DNA from: Bacillota bacterium | Lineage (GTDB): Bacteria > Bacillota_I > Bacilli_A > RF39 > UBA660 | DNA: 25,544 nt | Assembly (NCBI GenBank): GCA_023391185.1 | Contig: JAEWBI010000027.1 | Span: forward strand, 1-25,544 | Direction: 5' to 3' | Part shown: in pieces, positions 1-7,068 of the stretch | Position numbering within the stretch: the stretch's first letter is position 1 | Layout: each line of letters begins with the position of its first letter | Made by a program: the position numbers and the translations under genes | Notes under the pieces: model-generated | Seen by the model: the letters and a program-made list of their open reading frames with translations, nothing else | Database searches by the model: none | What the model was told of the DNA's origin: nothing

Positions 1-73
1 CATCACCACACTTAACACAATTACTATTTTTAATATCAACTTTTTGACCAAATAATTCTATTGTTTCATACAT
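1..73 (-). CDS. Unidentified protein, 5' end only (cut by window edge)
   Basis: Only the first 24 codons are inside the window. The ATG is at 73-71 and the reading frame is open to the edge, giving MYETIELFGQKVDIKNSN followed by CVKCGD. The CxxC pair could be the start of a metal-binding or redox site, but too little is visible to name a family. A good ribosome binding site (GGAGAG) lies inside the last codons of the preceding gene, and only three bases separate that gene's stop from this start. It is therefore most likely the next member of the NAD-salvage operon. Confidence 0.55.
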   Translation of the reverse strand, partial: MYETIELFGQKVDIKNSNCVKCGD

Positions 74-76
74 AAA

Positions 77-1360
77 CTACTCTCCTAATAACCATTCTTT
101 AACCTTTTTAGAATAGAATAAAGATCCCATTGCACCATAATATTTAAAGCCTTTTTTAGTTACTTCCACTATATTATTACTAATTTTTATATATTTATTA
201 TTTATTAAATAATCTAATTCTTTTTCATAATATTTTTTTGAATCATCCTTTAAAATATCACTTACTATATCTAAATTAAACTTTCCAAAATATAAACTAA
301 TCATAATATATTTAGCTACTAATTCTTCTTTTGGAAGTAAATATATATCATCAGCATAAAATGTTCCCTTTTTAAAACATTCTTCAATAGACTCATGATT
401 CTTACCTATATTATAACTGATACCTAGTTTTGATTTTGACTGAGCAGCAATACCAAAACCTTTATATGAAATATTATCTATCATACGATATCTTAAATAA
501 GAAGATAAACCTAAATCTTTGTTATCCTTACTAAAAGTATTTTGACCAAACTCTGCTTTATAACCAAGCTTAATTAAACTATCATATATAACTTTATATT
601 GTTTATATAATTGATCTTTTGAAATACTCTTTTTATTATTAATTTGGTTATAACGCATTTCGTATAATGTAACTTGATTAGGATTAAGGATTTTAACACA
701 TCTTACTGAATTTTCTATATCGGTCATTGTTTGACCAAATATTCCGTACATAAAATCAATATTTATTTTCCTAATACCATTTTCTCTAATAAGATTAAAA
801 GTAGTTAACATTTTATCCACAGTAACAATATTTCGGTTTTGAGTATTTAACATTTTCGTATTAGTTGTTTGAACACCAAGGGATATTCTTTTAAACCCCG
901 AACTAACTATTAACTTTAGTTTATCTACATCAAGTGTATCAAACGTTGCTTCTATACTAGGTTCATAATCAGTAATAGTTTTTAAGTCATTTGTTCTTTT
1001 GGCTATATCCATTAATCTAGTAAAATTATCTATATTAAGACAAGTTGGTGTTCCACCACCAATATCGAAACCATATAGTTCAAAACTATTTCTTTCTATA
1101 AATTTCATTACATCTTTTTCAAGTATATCTATATACTTTTTTTCATATTCATCATTATCTTTTCTAAACTTTATGTATTCACAAAAAGCACAAAGTTTAT
1201 TACAAAATGGTATATGAATATATAAACATAATTTATTTTCTCCTTGAAATAATACATCATTATCTTTTTTATATTCTTCCCAGTTGCTTTTATCAAGAGG
1301 ATATGAAGTATTACAGTAAGGACTATTTATAGCCGCTTTAAAAACTTTATCTATTAACAT
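77..1360 (-). CDS. HemN/HemW-like radical SAM protein
   Basis: This 427-aa protein belongs to the coproporphyrinogen-oxidase-like (HemN/HemW) branch of radical SAM enzymes. The 4Fe-4S/SAM motif HIPFCNKLCAFC carries C53, C57 and C60. The glycine-rich SAM-binding strand GGGTPT is at 101-106, and a SLGVQT segment (family SIGVQS) follows near residue 160. The C-terminal third resembles the helical HemN C-terminal domain. True HemW heme chaperones are about 380 aa and no other heme gene is present, so a heme role is not supported and the substrate is unknown. The start overlaps the end of the upstream 148-aa gene by 7 bases and has no clear ribosome binding site, which suggests translational coupling. 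The family assignment is firm; the function is open. Confidence 0.8.
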   Translation of the reverse strand: MLIDKVFKAAINSPYCNTSYPLDKSNWEEYKKDNDVLFQGENKLCLYIHIPFCNKLCAFCEYIKFRKDNDEYEKKYIDILEKDVMKFIERNSFELYGFDIGGGTPTCLNIDNFTRLMDIAKRTNDLKTITDYEPSIEATFDTLDVDKLKLIVSSGFKRISLGVQTTNTKMLNTQNRNIVTVDKMLTTFNLIRENGIRKINIDFMYGIFGQTMTDIENSVRCVKILNPNQVTLYEMRYNQINNKKSISKDQLYKQYKVIYDSLIKLGYKAEFGQNTFSKDNKDLGLSSYLRYRMIDNISYKGFGIAAQSKSKLGISYNIGKNHESIEECFKKGTFYADDIYLLPKEELVAKYIMISLYFGKFNLDIVSDILKDDSKKYYEKELDYLINNKYIKISNNIVEVTKKGFKYYGAMGSLFYSKKVKEWLLGE

Positions 1361-1800
1361 CTACTTGAATATCTATCTATACCGCAACTGCTTGAATAAC
1401 TACTTGAATATCTACTTGAACCACAACTACTTGATGTATTTTCATAACTATCATAATAATTCTTTGTATTACGATTTTCTGTGTTTGTTTTTCTTTCTTT
1501 TAAACAAGATCCAATAGTATATACTTTAGACTCCTCTTTTTCTTTATTTAGATCGTTATTAGTTATTAAAGTACTTCTTAGTATTTCAATATAAGCTTCA
1601 TCTACTGTTATAGACCTATTTAATATTATTTTTATATACCTTTTTAAAGAATTTATAGCTATTACATCTTCATTGGAAATAGAATGTTCTCTTTTTAAAT
1701 TATTCATTAGGATATCAATATTCATTAATACCTTATCCTCAGATAATTTATTTTCAATACCATTTTCAATAACTTTTTTTACAAACCTATATATATCCAT
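1354..1800 (-). CDS. Hypothetical protein with Ser/Cys/Tyr-repeat C-terminal tail
   Basis: This 148-aa protein matches no family I recognise. Residues 1-90 look like a compact helical domain rich in Ile, Leu, Asn and Lys. Residues 91-120 are charged and low in complexity (KERKTNTENRNTKN). The last 27 residues are built from tetrads of the form S-S-(S/R)-(C/Y): SSSC, SSRY, SSSY, SSSC and SSRC, broken by G and GID. There is no signal peptide or membrane segment. A ribosome binding site (GGAG) precedes the ATG, nadD ends 10 bases upstream, and the 3' end overlaps the start of a radical SAM gene. A tail that binds metal, or one that is modified by the neighbouring enzyme, are both possible but unproven. 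Confidence 0.7.
   Translation of the reverse strand: MDIYRFVKKVIENGIENKLSEDKVLMNIDILMNNLKREHSISNEDVIAINSLKRYIKIILNRSITVDEAYIEILRSTLITNNDLNKEKEESKVYTIGSCLKERKTNTENRNTKNYYDSYENTSSSCGSSRYSSSYSSSCGIDRYSSRC
1357..1434 (-). repeat. Short tandem coding repeat (Ser/Cys/Tyr tail)
   Basis: The 3' end of the 148-aa gene is made of degenerate 12- to 15-base units built on TCAAGTAG followed by a TAT or TGT codon (ctacttga on the plus strand). They encode S-S-(S/R)-(Y/C) tetrads. Synonymous changes (AGT/AGC, TGT/TGC) between units show that the repeat is not brand new and has been kept in frame. Confidence 0.75.
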
Positions 1801-1810
1801 ATTTTTTCTC

Positions 1811-2404
1811 CTATCTTAGATTGTTATACAATCTATTTTCTTTTATATACTTATAAACTTCAAAATCAATATAGTTTAAGATTTCATTTGTATTAAGATT
1901 ATTTAAATTATCTCTAATATCAGTTGAAGATAACTCCCCAGTTTTAATATTAGCTATTACAATATTTTCTTTATAATATTCATACTTATTTACTAAATTA
2001 TTTAAGTCTATTTCATTACGATTAATAACTATAATTTTATAATTTTCTAGTATATATTTATACTCTCTCCATGTATCTAGTTGTTTTAGATTATCCGCAC
2101 CACATATGAAATAGATTTGATCATCAGGGTAAATACTTCTGAAGTGATTTAAAATTTGAAAGGTATATGTTAATTCAGTTTTAAATTCATAATCAGAGAC
2201 ATCTAAATTCACATTCTTTGCGCACATAATTTTAAGCATATTATATCTATCTATGTCACTTACTAAGTCTTTTTTATTATATTTATTACCTGTAGGTACA
2301 TAAATAACCTTATCTAAATAATCATTATTAATAAGATCTAGAGCTATGTTTTTATGCATTTTATGTGGTGGATTAAAACATCCTCCAAATATACCTATTC
2401 TCAT
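1811..2404 (-). CDS. nadD: Nicotinate-nucleotide adenylyltransferase
   Basis: NadD transfers AMP from ATP to nicotinate mononucleotide, giving deamido-NAD. The 197-aa length is normal. The nucleotidyltransferase signature is at the N-terminus: GIFGGCFNPPHKMH, with H14 and H17 forming the HxxH ATP site. The second motif SSTDIR (family ISSTxIR) is at 159-164. A strong ribosome binding site (AAGGAGGAA) precedes the ATG. It sits in the same operon as pncA, pncB and the PRPP synthetase, and takes the product of PncB. In many Bacillota nadD is followed by yqeK and rsfS; here a 148-aa protein of unknown function and a radical SAM gene follow instead. Confidence 0.95.
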   Translation of the reverse strand: MRIGIFGGCFNPPHKMHKNIALDLINNDYLDKVIYVPTGNKYNKKDLVSDIDRYNMLKIMCAKNVNLDVSDYEFKTELTYTFQILNHFRSIYPDDQIYFICGADNLKQLDTWREYKYILENYKIIVINRNEIDLNNLVNKYEYYKENIVIANIKTGELSSTDIRDNLNNLNTNEILNYIDFEVYKYIKENRLYNNLR

Positions 2405-2415
2405 ACTATTCCTCC

Positions 2416-3129
2416 TTATATATTTACTGGTTTATTACTATCAAAATCTTTATATAGTAAACCATCTTCACGAAATACCATATATCTATTTTTTGCTTCC
2501 ATACAGTTTTCATCAAATATTATAGATCTATTTCCATGATAGTTTTCTATTCCATTTTTTAAATTACTAATTGTATCTTCCAAAACTTTATTATTTTTAA
2601 TCCACTCATCAATTATAGGATTAACGCCTTTACTATCATGTAATACTTTAAAAGTTACTTGTTTAACTTTATTTGGAATTACTTTTAGAATATCATCAAG
2701 ACTCTTATTATCAAATGTATTTGTTAAAATAAGAACATACCTAGATTCTTTATCTACAACATCTATTATATTTAATAGTTTATAATCACTAATACTGTAA
2801 GCTACAATATCTAAATCATTAAAAACATCTATCTTTTTATAGTATCTTGTTTGTAATTCAATTTTTATATCATTTCTATTTTGACGGGTTAGTTTAATAA
2901 CATCCTTAATATAATCTAAATCTTGAACAGGTTCATTTGTACCTGTTATAACAACTGTTTTTAAATCAGTATTAGTTTTTATAATATTAATATAATTTTG
3001 TTCCCAGATGTTCTTTTTATCTTTATAATTATTATCAAAAAGATTATGATGCTTATGCGTTTTAGCTATACAAAATGGACAATTAAATATGCATTTTCTA
3101 GCTGGTGTAAGTACCTGCAGACTTTTCAT
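2416..3129 (-). CDS. Small radical SAM protein of unknown substrate
   Basis: A short (237 aa) radical SAM protein. The cluster motif CIFNCPFC carries C13, C17 and C20. A VVITGTNEP segment near residues 79-87 takes the place of the GGEP strand that contacts SAM, and an IELQTR stretch follows. The domain is close to the minimum size and has no extra iron-sulfur or SPASM domain at the C-terminus. It lies between prs and nadD with gaps of 1 and 11 bases, so it is almost certainly co-transcribed with the NAD-salvage genes. No clear ribosome binding site precedes the ATG, so translation may depend on prs. I cannot assign a reaction; a tRNA, nucleotide or cofactor modification are only guesses. Confidence 0.8.
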   Translation of the reverse strand: MKSLQVLTPARKCIFNCPFCIAKTHKHHNLFDNNYKDKKNIWEQNYINIIKTNTDLKTVVITGTNEPVQDLDYIKDVIKLTRQNRNDIKIELQTRYYKKIDVFNDLDIVAYSISDYKLLNIIDVVDKESRYVLILTNTFDNKSLDDILKVIPNKVKQVTFKVLHDSKGVNPIIDEWIKNNKVLEDTISNLKNGIENYHGNRSIIFDENCMEAKNRYMVFREDGLLYKDFDSNKPVNI

Positions 3130-3130
3130 A

Positions 3131-4213
3131 TTACTTATTATTTTTTTCCTTTACCATATTTAGTATTTCTTGTTTTCCATTAAATAATGGTTTTAAAGAT
3201 TCTTTATTATTTAAAGCATTAATAATCTTCGCCATTCTATTTGAACAATCTACTTCTTGATACCAAGTTTCTTTTTTTATTATATCTGATACATAAGATA
3301 AGTTAGTAGTATATAACTTGTTGAATAATCCTTCATTATAAGCTTTTATAAAAGCATTAGGTCCTTCAGTAAGTAGTGCGAATGTTGCGACAAAGTAGAT
3401 TTTATTAGCTCCTTTTTCTTTTAATAAAGTAGCAACTTCTATCATTGATGAACCACTCGCTATCATATCATCAACAATAATAATATTTTTACCTTTAACA
3501 TCAGCTCCCATATAAACATGTTCAACAATAGGATTCTTACCATTTACTACTTTACTTAAATCTCTTCTTTTATAAAATACACCTACATCACTACCTAGCA
3601 TTTCAGCATAGTATCTAGCTCTTTCCATAGCTCCCATATCAGGACTTACTACAAGTAAGTTATCAATATCTTCATTTGTAACTAAATCAGTTAATATATT
3701 ATGAGTAGGATAAAAATTTTCAAAAGGAAGATTTGGTATAGCGTTAGCAACATTTGGATCATGAGCATCAAATGTAACAATATGATTTACACCTAGAGTT
3801 TCAAGTTCTTTGAGTGCTATAGCACAGTCAAGGGATTCTTTTCCTTTTCTTTTATGTTGTCTTGATTCATATAAAAGTGGCATTACAAGTGTTATTTTAT
3901 ATGCATAACCACTTATGGCAGATATTACTCTTTTAATATCTTGGAAGTGTTCATCGGGAGACATATGATGAGTGAAACCATGCATATTATAAGTTACATC
4001 ATAATTACCAACATCACTTATTATGTAGATATCTTTGTCTCTTACTGTGCCACTGATTTTTATTTTACCTTCTCCATTACTAAATCTGTCTCTTGTAATA
4101 GGAATAATAAAATCATCTTCACTATCTCTCATTTTTTTTAAATAATCATTTGTTTTTTTTCCTAAACCTTCAATATTATCAAGTACTATTAATCTTAAAT
4201 CTTCCTTTTTCAT
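3131..4213 (-). CDS. prs: Ribose-phosphate pyrophosphokinase, divergent long form
   Basis: This enzyme makes PRPP from ribose-5-phosphate and ATP. The PRPP-binding loop NIIIVDDMIASGSSM is at 243-257 (usual form VVDDIIDTGGT). RFSNGE at 43-48 matches the N-terminal FS(D/N)GE element, MPLLYESRQHKR near 111-122 matches the ATP-binding YxRQDRK region, and TFDAHDP near 148-153 replaces the usual DLHxxQ. At 360 aa it is about 45 residues longer than housekeeping Prs (about 315), and residues 70-92 (GNYDVTYNMHGFTHHMSPDE) are unusual. It is probably a separate Prs branch dedicated to supplying PRPP to PncB. The ribosome binding site GGAGAT lies at the end of the Nudix gene. Confidence 0.88.
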   Translation of the reverse strand: MKKEDLRLIVLDNIEGLGKKTNDYLKKMRDSEDDFIIPITRDRFSNGEGKIKISGTVRDKDIYIISDVGNYDVTYNMHGFTHHMSPDEHFQDIKRVISAISGYAYKITLVMPLLYESRQHKRKGKESLDCAIALKELETLGVNHIVTFDAHDPNVANAIPNLPFENFYPTHNILTDLVTNEDIDNLLVVSPDMGAMERARYYAEMLGSDVGVFYKRRDLSKVVNGKNPIVEHVYMGADVKGKNIIIVDDMIASGSSMIEVATLLKEKGANKIYFVATFALLTEGPNAFIKAYNEGLFNKLYTTNLSYVSDIIKKETWYQEVDCSNRMAKIINALNNKESLKPLFNGKQEILNMVKEKNNK

Positions 4214-4215
4214 AA

Positions 4216-4809
4216 TTATCTCCTTTTTACATACTCTTTTGCTTTTTCCAAAGCATAGGCACTATTTAATCCTTCAATATAATTCATTTCAATTAGTTCT
4301 AAAGCTTCTTCATAAGTACATATAAAGTACTTTACAAATTCACCTTCATCTAAATTTTGATCACTAACTTTTATACAATCTTTAGCAATGAAGTAATGGT
4401 TATATGCAGCAGAACATCCTTGATCTTGATAAAAACTACCTAGTTTAATTATTTCACTAGCACTGTATCCTGTTTCTTCTAAAAGTTCTCTTCTAGCCGC
4501 ATTTTCAGGATGCTCACCTTGTTCAATATAACCAGCTGGTAAATCAACACCAACAGTTCTTTTTGTAAAAACTCTAGGTTCTACTGATAAAATAATTTCA
4601 CCACTTGTTGTAATAGGTACTATAATAGCTGCACTACCATCAGCACCATTTTTTAATATTTTATCTCTTCTAATAGTTTGATTATTATTTAAAGTAAAAT
4701 TAAATCTTTCAATATTAAGAAATCCTTTATTTGTCTTATTTTCTAATACTTTTACTGTTTTAAGTTCTTCAATATATTTTTTTAATTCTTCTAACTTTTC
4801 TTTACGCAT
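4216..4809 (-). CDS. Nudix hydrolase, likely ADP-ribose pyrophosphatase
   Basis: This 197-aa protein carries a complete Nudix box (Gx5Ex7REUxEExGU) from G93 to Y115, with the metal-binding REx2EE core at R107-E112. Length, the upstream DLPAGYIEQGE segment and the location fit ADP-ribose pyrophosphatases, which cut ADP-ribose to AMP and ribose-5-phosphate. Ribose-5-phosphate is the substrate of the PRPP synthetase encoded directly downstream, so the two could recycle ADP-ribose from NAD turnover into new NAD. There is no winged-helix domain after the Nudix fold, so it is not the NAD-regulon repressor NrtR. The start overlaps the end of pncB by 8 bases. Confidence 0.88.
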   Translation of the reverse strand: MRKEKLEELKKYIEELKTVKVLENKTNKGFLNIERFNFTLNNNQTIRRDKILKNGADGSAAIIVPITTSGEIILSVEPRVFTKRTVGVDLPAGYIEQGEHPENAARRELLEETGYSASEIIKLGSFYQDQGCSAAYNHYFIAKDCIKVSDQNLDEGEFVKYFICTYEEALELIEMNYIEGLNSAYALEKAKEYVKRR

Positions 4810-6268
4810 GTTTTACTAATTCCTTACTTCTTTGTTCAACTTCTTCTTTATGTTCAAGAATTAACTCTTTCTTTAATTTTAATAATTCTTTAGTTAAGTC
4901 AACATAATATTTATGTGGTTTTTCTAATCTTCTAACTTCTGGATATAAAGTATCCATTTGTTTATTGCAGTAATCCTGTTTTTCTTTAATAGTTGGATCA
5001 TTATATACTAACTGTCCATCTTTAAATAATTGTTGTTGTAATTCTTTTACTTCATAATTTCTTAATTCTTTTGTATTTAATTCATTTTCTGGATCAATTA
5101 AAGTAAATACATCACTTGGGATTAACTCATCATGTATTGCGATTACATCACCAAGAGCATATCCAGTTTTCTTATCATAGAAACGATATACTTTCTTATA
5201 TCCTGGATTAATCATTTTTGCAATATCGTTACTTAATTTAATCTTAGGAGTAATTCCACCGTTTTCTTCTTTTCCAACTAATTTATAAACAACTCCAACT
5301 CTTTCCTTTGGAGCAGCAATATTATCACCAGCACCAATACTATCTATAACGGCACCTTCAGCTTTTAGAGATTTAATAGTTTTAGGGTCAAGTCCATTTG
5401 ATAAGCATATTTTAGTATTTGGGAAACCAGCTTCATCAAGCATTTTTCTTGCTTCTTTAGATAGATATGCTAAATCTCCTGAATCAATACGAATACCTTT
5501 TAAAGTATAACCATTAGGTATTAAGTATTCTCTAGCAACCCTGATAGCATTTGGTATACCACTTTTTAATGTGTCGTATGTATCTACAAGGAAAACTGTA
5601 TTATTTGGATATGTTTTAGCATATTTTAAGAATGCTTGATACTCACTATCTTCTTCTGTTACCATAGAGTGTGCCATAGTTCCCATAACTGGAATTCCAT
5701 ATTTCTTTCCAGCTTTAACATTTGATGTGCCAACACAACCAGCTATATAAGAACATTTACTAGCTAGTATTGCTGCAGCAGGTCCATCTGCTCTTCTTGC
5801 ACCAAATTCCATAATTGGAATACTTCCTGCAGCATCAGTCATTCTTTTAGCAGCTGTTGTAAATTTAATGCAACTATTTAAATAAGATAGAATAGCTGTT
5901 TCAATTATTTGTGCTTCAATTAAGTTTGCTCTTACTGTTATAATTGGCTCATTAGCAAATACTGGAGTTCCATCTGGAATAATTTTTATATCACCTGTAA
6001 ATTTGAAATCTTTTAAATATTGTAAAAATTCTTCATTAAATTGTCCTAAACTTCTTAGATATTCAATATCATCATCTTCAAATTTTAAGTTATTAATGTA
6101 AGCAATTATATCATCTACTCCGCCCATTAAAGCGTAACCATTTTCAAATGGAATATTTCTAAAGAAACCATCAAAGTAAACCTTTTCATCTAACTTCTTA
6201 TCATTAAAATATGTTTGTGCCATAGTAAGTTCATATAAATCAGTCATCATTGTTTCATTATTTTCCAT
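4802..6268 (-). CDS. pncB: Nicotinate phosphoribosyltransferase
   Basis: PncB condenses nicotinate with PRPP to form nicotinate mononucleotide, with ATP hydrolysis. The 488-aa length and the start MMTDLYELTMAQ are typical of the long Bacillota form. Other family segments are EFGARRADG near 154-162, the region around GTMAHSMV, with H200 at the position of the phosphorylated histidine, and RIDSGDLAYL in the phosphate-binding half. The ribosome binding site AGAGGAA lies inside the end of pncA, and the two genes overlap by 11 bases. Its product goes to NadD downstream; its PRPP could come from the linked Prs. Confidence 0.96.
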   Translation of the reverse strand: MENNETMMTDLYELTMAQTYFNDKKLDEKVYFDGFFRNIPFENGYALMGGVDDIIAYINNLKFEDDDIEYLRSLGQFNEEFLQYLKDFKFTGDIKIIPDGTPVFANEPIITVRANLIEAQIIETAILSYLNSCIKFTTAAKRMTDAAGSIPIMEFGARRADGPAAAILASKCSYIAGCVGTSNVKAGKKYGIPVMGTMAHSMVTEEDSEYQAFLKYAKTYPNNTVFLVDTYDTLKSGIPNAIRVAREYLIPNGYTLKGIRIDSGDLAYLSKEARKMLDEAGFPNTKICLSNGLDPKTIKSLKAEGAVIDSIGAGDNIAAPKERVGVVYKLVGKEENGGITPKIKLSNDIAKMINPGYKKVYRFYDKKTGYALGDVIAIHDELIPSDVFTLIDPENELNTKELRNYEVKELQQQLFKDGQLVYNDPTIKEKQDYCNKQMDTLYPEVRRLEKPHKYYVDLTKELLKLKKELILEHKEEVEQRSKELVKHA

Positions 6269-6884
6269 AGTTCATTCCTCTTTCATATTTTTTAACTAGT
6301 TGTATTCCGCCTTGTTTCATTAATTTATAAGCAATATCGTTATACTCATCACGATTATGCCAAGGAGCATCATATGTATCCATTGCATTCTCCGGAACTA
6401 TTACTTCTACTCGTCGATTTAATTGATTAAATAAGCATTTGGTTGGAATTATTGCTTGAATGCCACATATATCAGTACATCCTCCTACAAAAACTGCTCT
6501 TTTAAGATTTTTAAGTTTTGTTAGAAGTTCAATGTATTCAGGTAATATTGCTACACAAGTTGAATTCTTTTCAAAAACAAACATCTTATGCTCATATACT
6601 CTTAATTCTGGAACTAATAATGCTTCACTATCTCCTTTTTTACAATGTTTTGGATAATCATCAAATTCTACTGATTCATCATCATGAGCTTCTTTTGCTT
6701 CAATAATAAGAGACTCATCATCATTTTCAAATTCTTTTGTTAATCTTAATACCTCTGGGATTATTTTTTGCATGTAAATGTTTTTCATACTACCTTCTGT
6801 TGTAAATCCGTTAACCATATCTACAATTACTAATATCTCTTTAATTTTCTCTAATTGTTCAATTGACATATTTTCTAATTTCAT
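6258..6884 (-). CDS. pncA: Nicotinamidase (isochorismatase-like cysteine hydrolase)
   Basis: First gene of the NAD-salvage operon. It deamidates nicotinamide to nicotinate for PncB. The catalytic triad of the family is visible: D22 in VIVDMVNGF, K106 in FVFEKNS and C140 in VGGCTDICG. Metal-site candidates are H67 in KEAHDDE and H80 in YPKHC; an acidic residue expected two positions before the first histidine is Glu (E65) here rather than the usual Asp. The 208-aa length is normal. AGAGAG about 10 bases before the ATG is a moderate ribosome binding site. A perfect promoter and repeated operator-like boxes lie directly upstream. Another isochorismatase-type hydrolase is possible in principle, but placement next to pncB makes nicotinamidase the best call. 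Confidence 0.92.
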   Translation of the reverse strand: MKLENMSIEQLEKIKEILVIVDMVNGFTTEGSMKNIYMQKIIPEVLRLTKEFENDDESLIIEAKEAHDDESVEFDDYPKHCKKGDSEALLVPELRVYEHKMFVFEKNSTCVAILPEYIELLTKLKNLKRAVFVGGCTDICGIQAIIPTKCLFNQLNRRVEVIVPENAMDTYDAPWHNRDEYNDIAYKLMKQGGIQLVKKYERGMNYGK

Positions 6885-6906
6885 AAGTTTATCTCTCTTT
6901 CTATAT

Positions 6907-6974
6907 TTGTTATTATCTTTTTGTTAATAACAAATCTTATAATTAATCAAGAGTTTTCTCTCTTGTTATTAACA
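6907..6974 (-). promoter_or_regulatory. Operator-like inverted repeats in the NAD-salvage leader
   Basis: Three copies of a TTGTTATTAAC-type box sit in 68 bases. Box A is TTGTTATTA at 6907-6915. Box B is TGTTAATAACAA at 6922-6933, in the opposite orientation. Box C is TTGTTATTAACA at 6963-6974. B and C form a perfect 12-bp inverted repeat, and A and B a 9-bp one. Box C touches the -10 element and covers the expected transcription start, as expected for a repressor site. In the RNA the same repeats could pair, and a second hairpin, CAAGAG-AGAAAA-CTCTTG at 6948-6965, competes for part of the same bases. No regulator gene is in the window. Protein operator is the first choice, an RNA switch the second. 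Confidence 0.65.
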
Positions 6975-7002
6975 TTATATTAAAAACAATTTAAAATGTC
7001 AA
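6974..7002 (-). promoter_or_regulatory. Consensus sigma-70/SigA promoter of the NAD-salvage operon
   Basis: On the minus strand TTGACA (7002-6997) and TATAAT (6979-6974) are separated by exactly 17 bases, a perfect match to the vegetative consensus. The predicted start is near 6967, giving a leader of about 80 bases before pncA. A promoter this strong in front of an operator suggests expression controlled mainly by repression. Confidence 0.9.
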
Positions 7003-7030
7003 CACTCTTTTTAATATTTTGTTAAAAAGA

Positions 7031-7068
7031 TGTAAAAAATAAAAAATAAGATAGTAATTTATCTTATT
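7031..7068 (-). terminator. Intrinsic terminator of murF
   Basis: Perfect 9-bp stem AATAAGATA / TATCTTATT (7045-7053 and 7060-7068) with a 6-base loop, followed on the minus strand by TTTTATTTTTT. The murF stop codon lies at the base of the loop, so the 5' arm lies inside the coding sequence. It separates murF from the pncA promoter. Confidence 0.85.

Noticed and set aside
77..1360. Naming the large radical SAM gene hemW or hemN
   Set aside because: It is longer than HemW, lies in an NAD operon and has no heme genes nearby; only the superfamily branch is supported.
4216..4809. Nudix protein as the NAD repressor NrtR
   Set aside because: The chain ends soon after the Nudix fold; there is no C-terminal winged-helix domain, and the Nudix box is fully catalytic.
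6885..7058. NAD-sensing riboswitch in the leader
   Set aside because: I see no match to the known NAD-I or NAD-II motifs; symmetrical boxes next to the promoter fit a protein operator better. An RNA element is not fully excluded.
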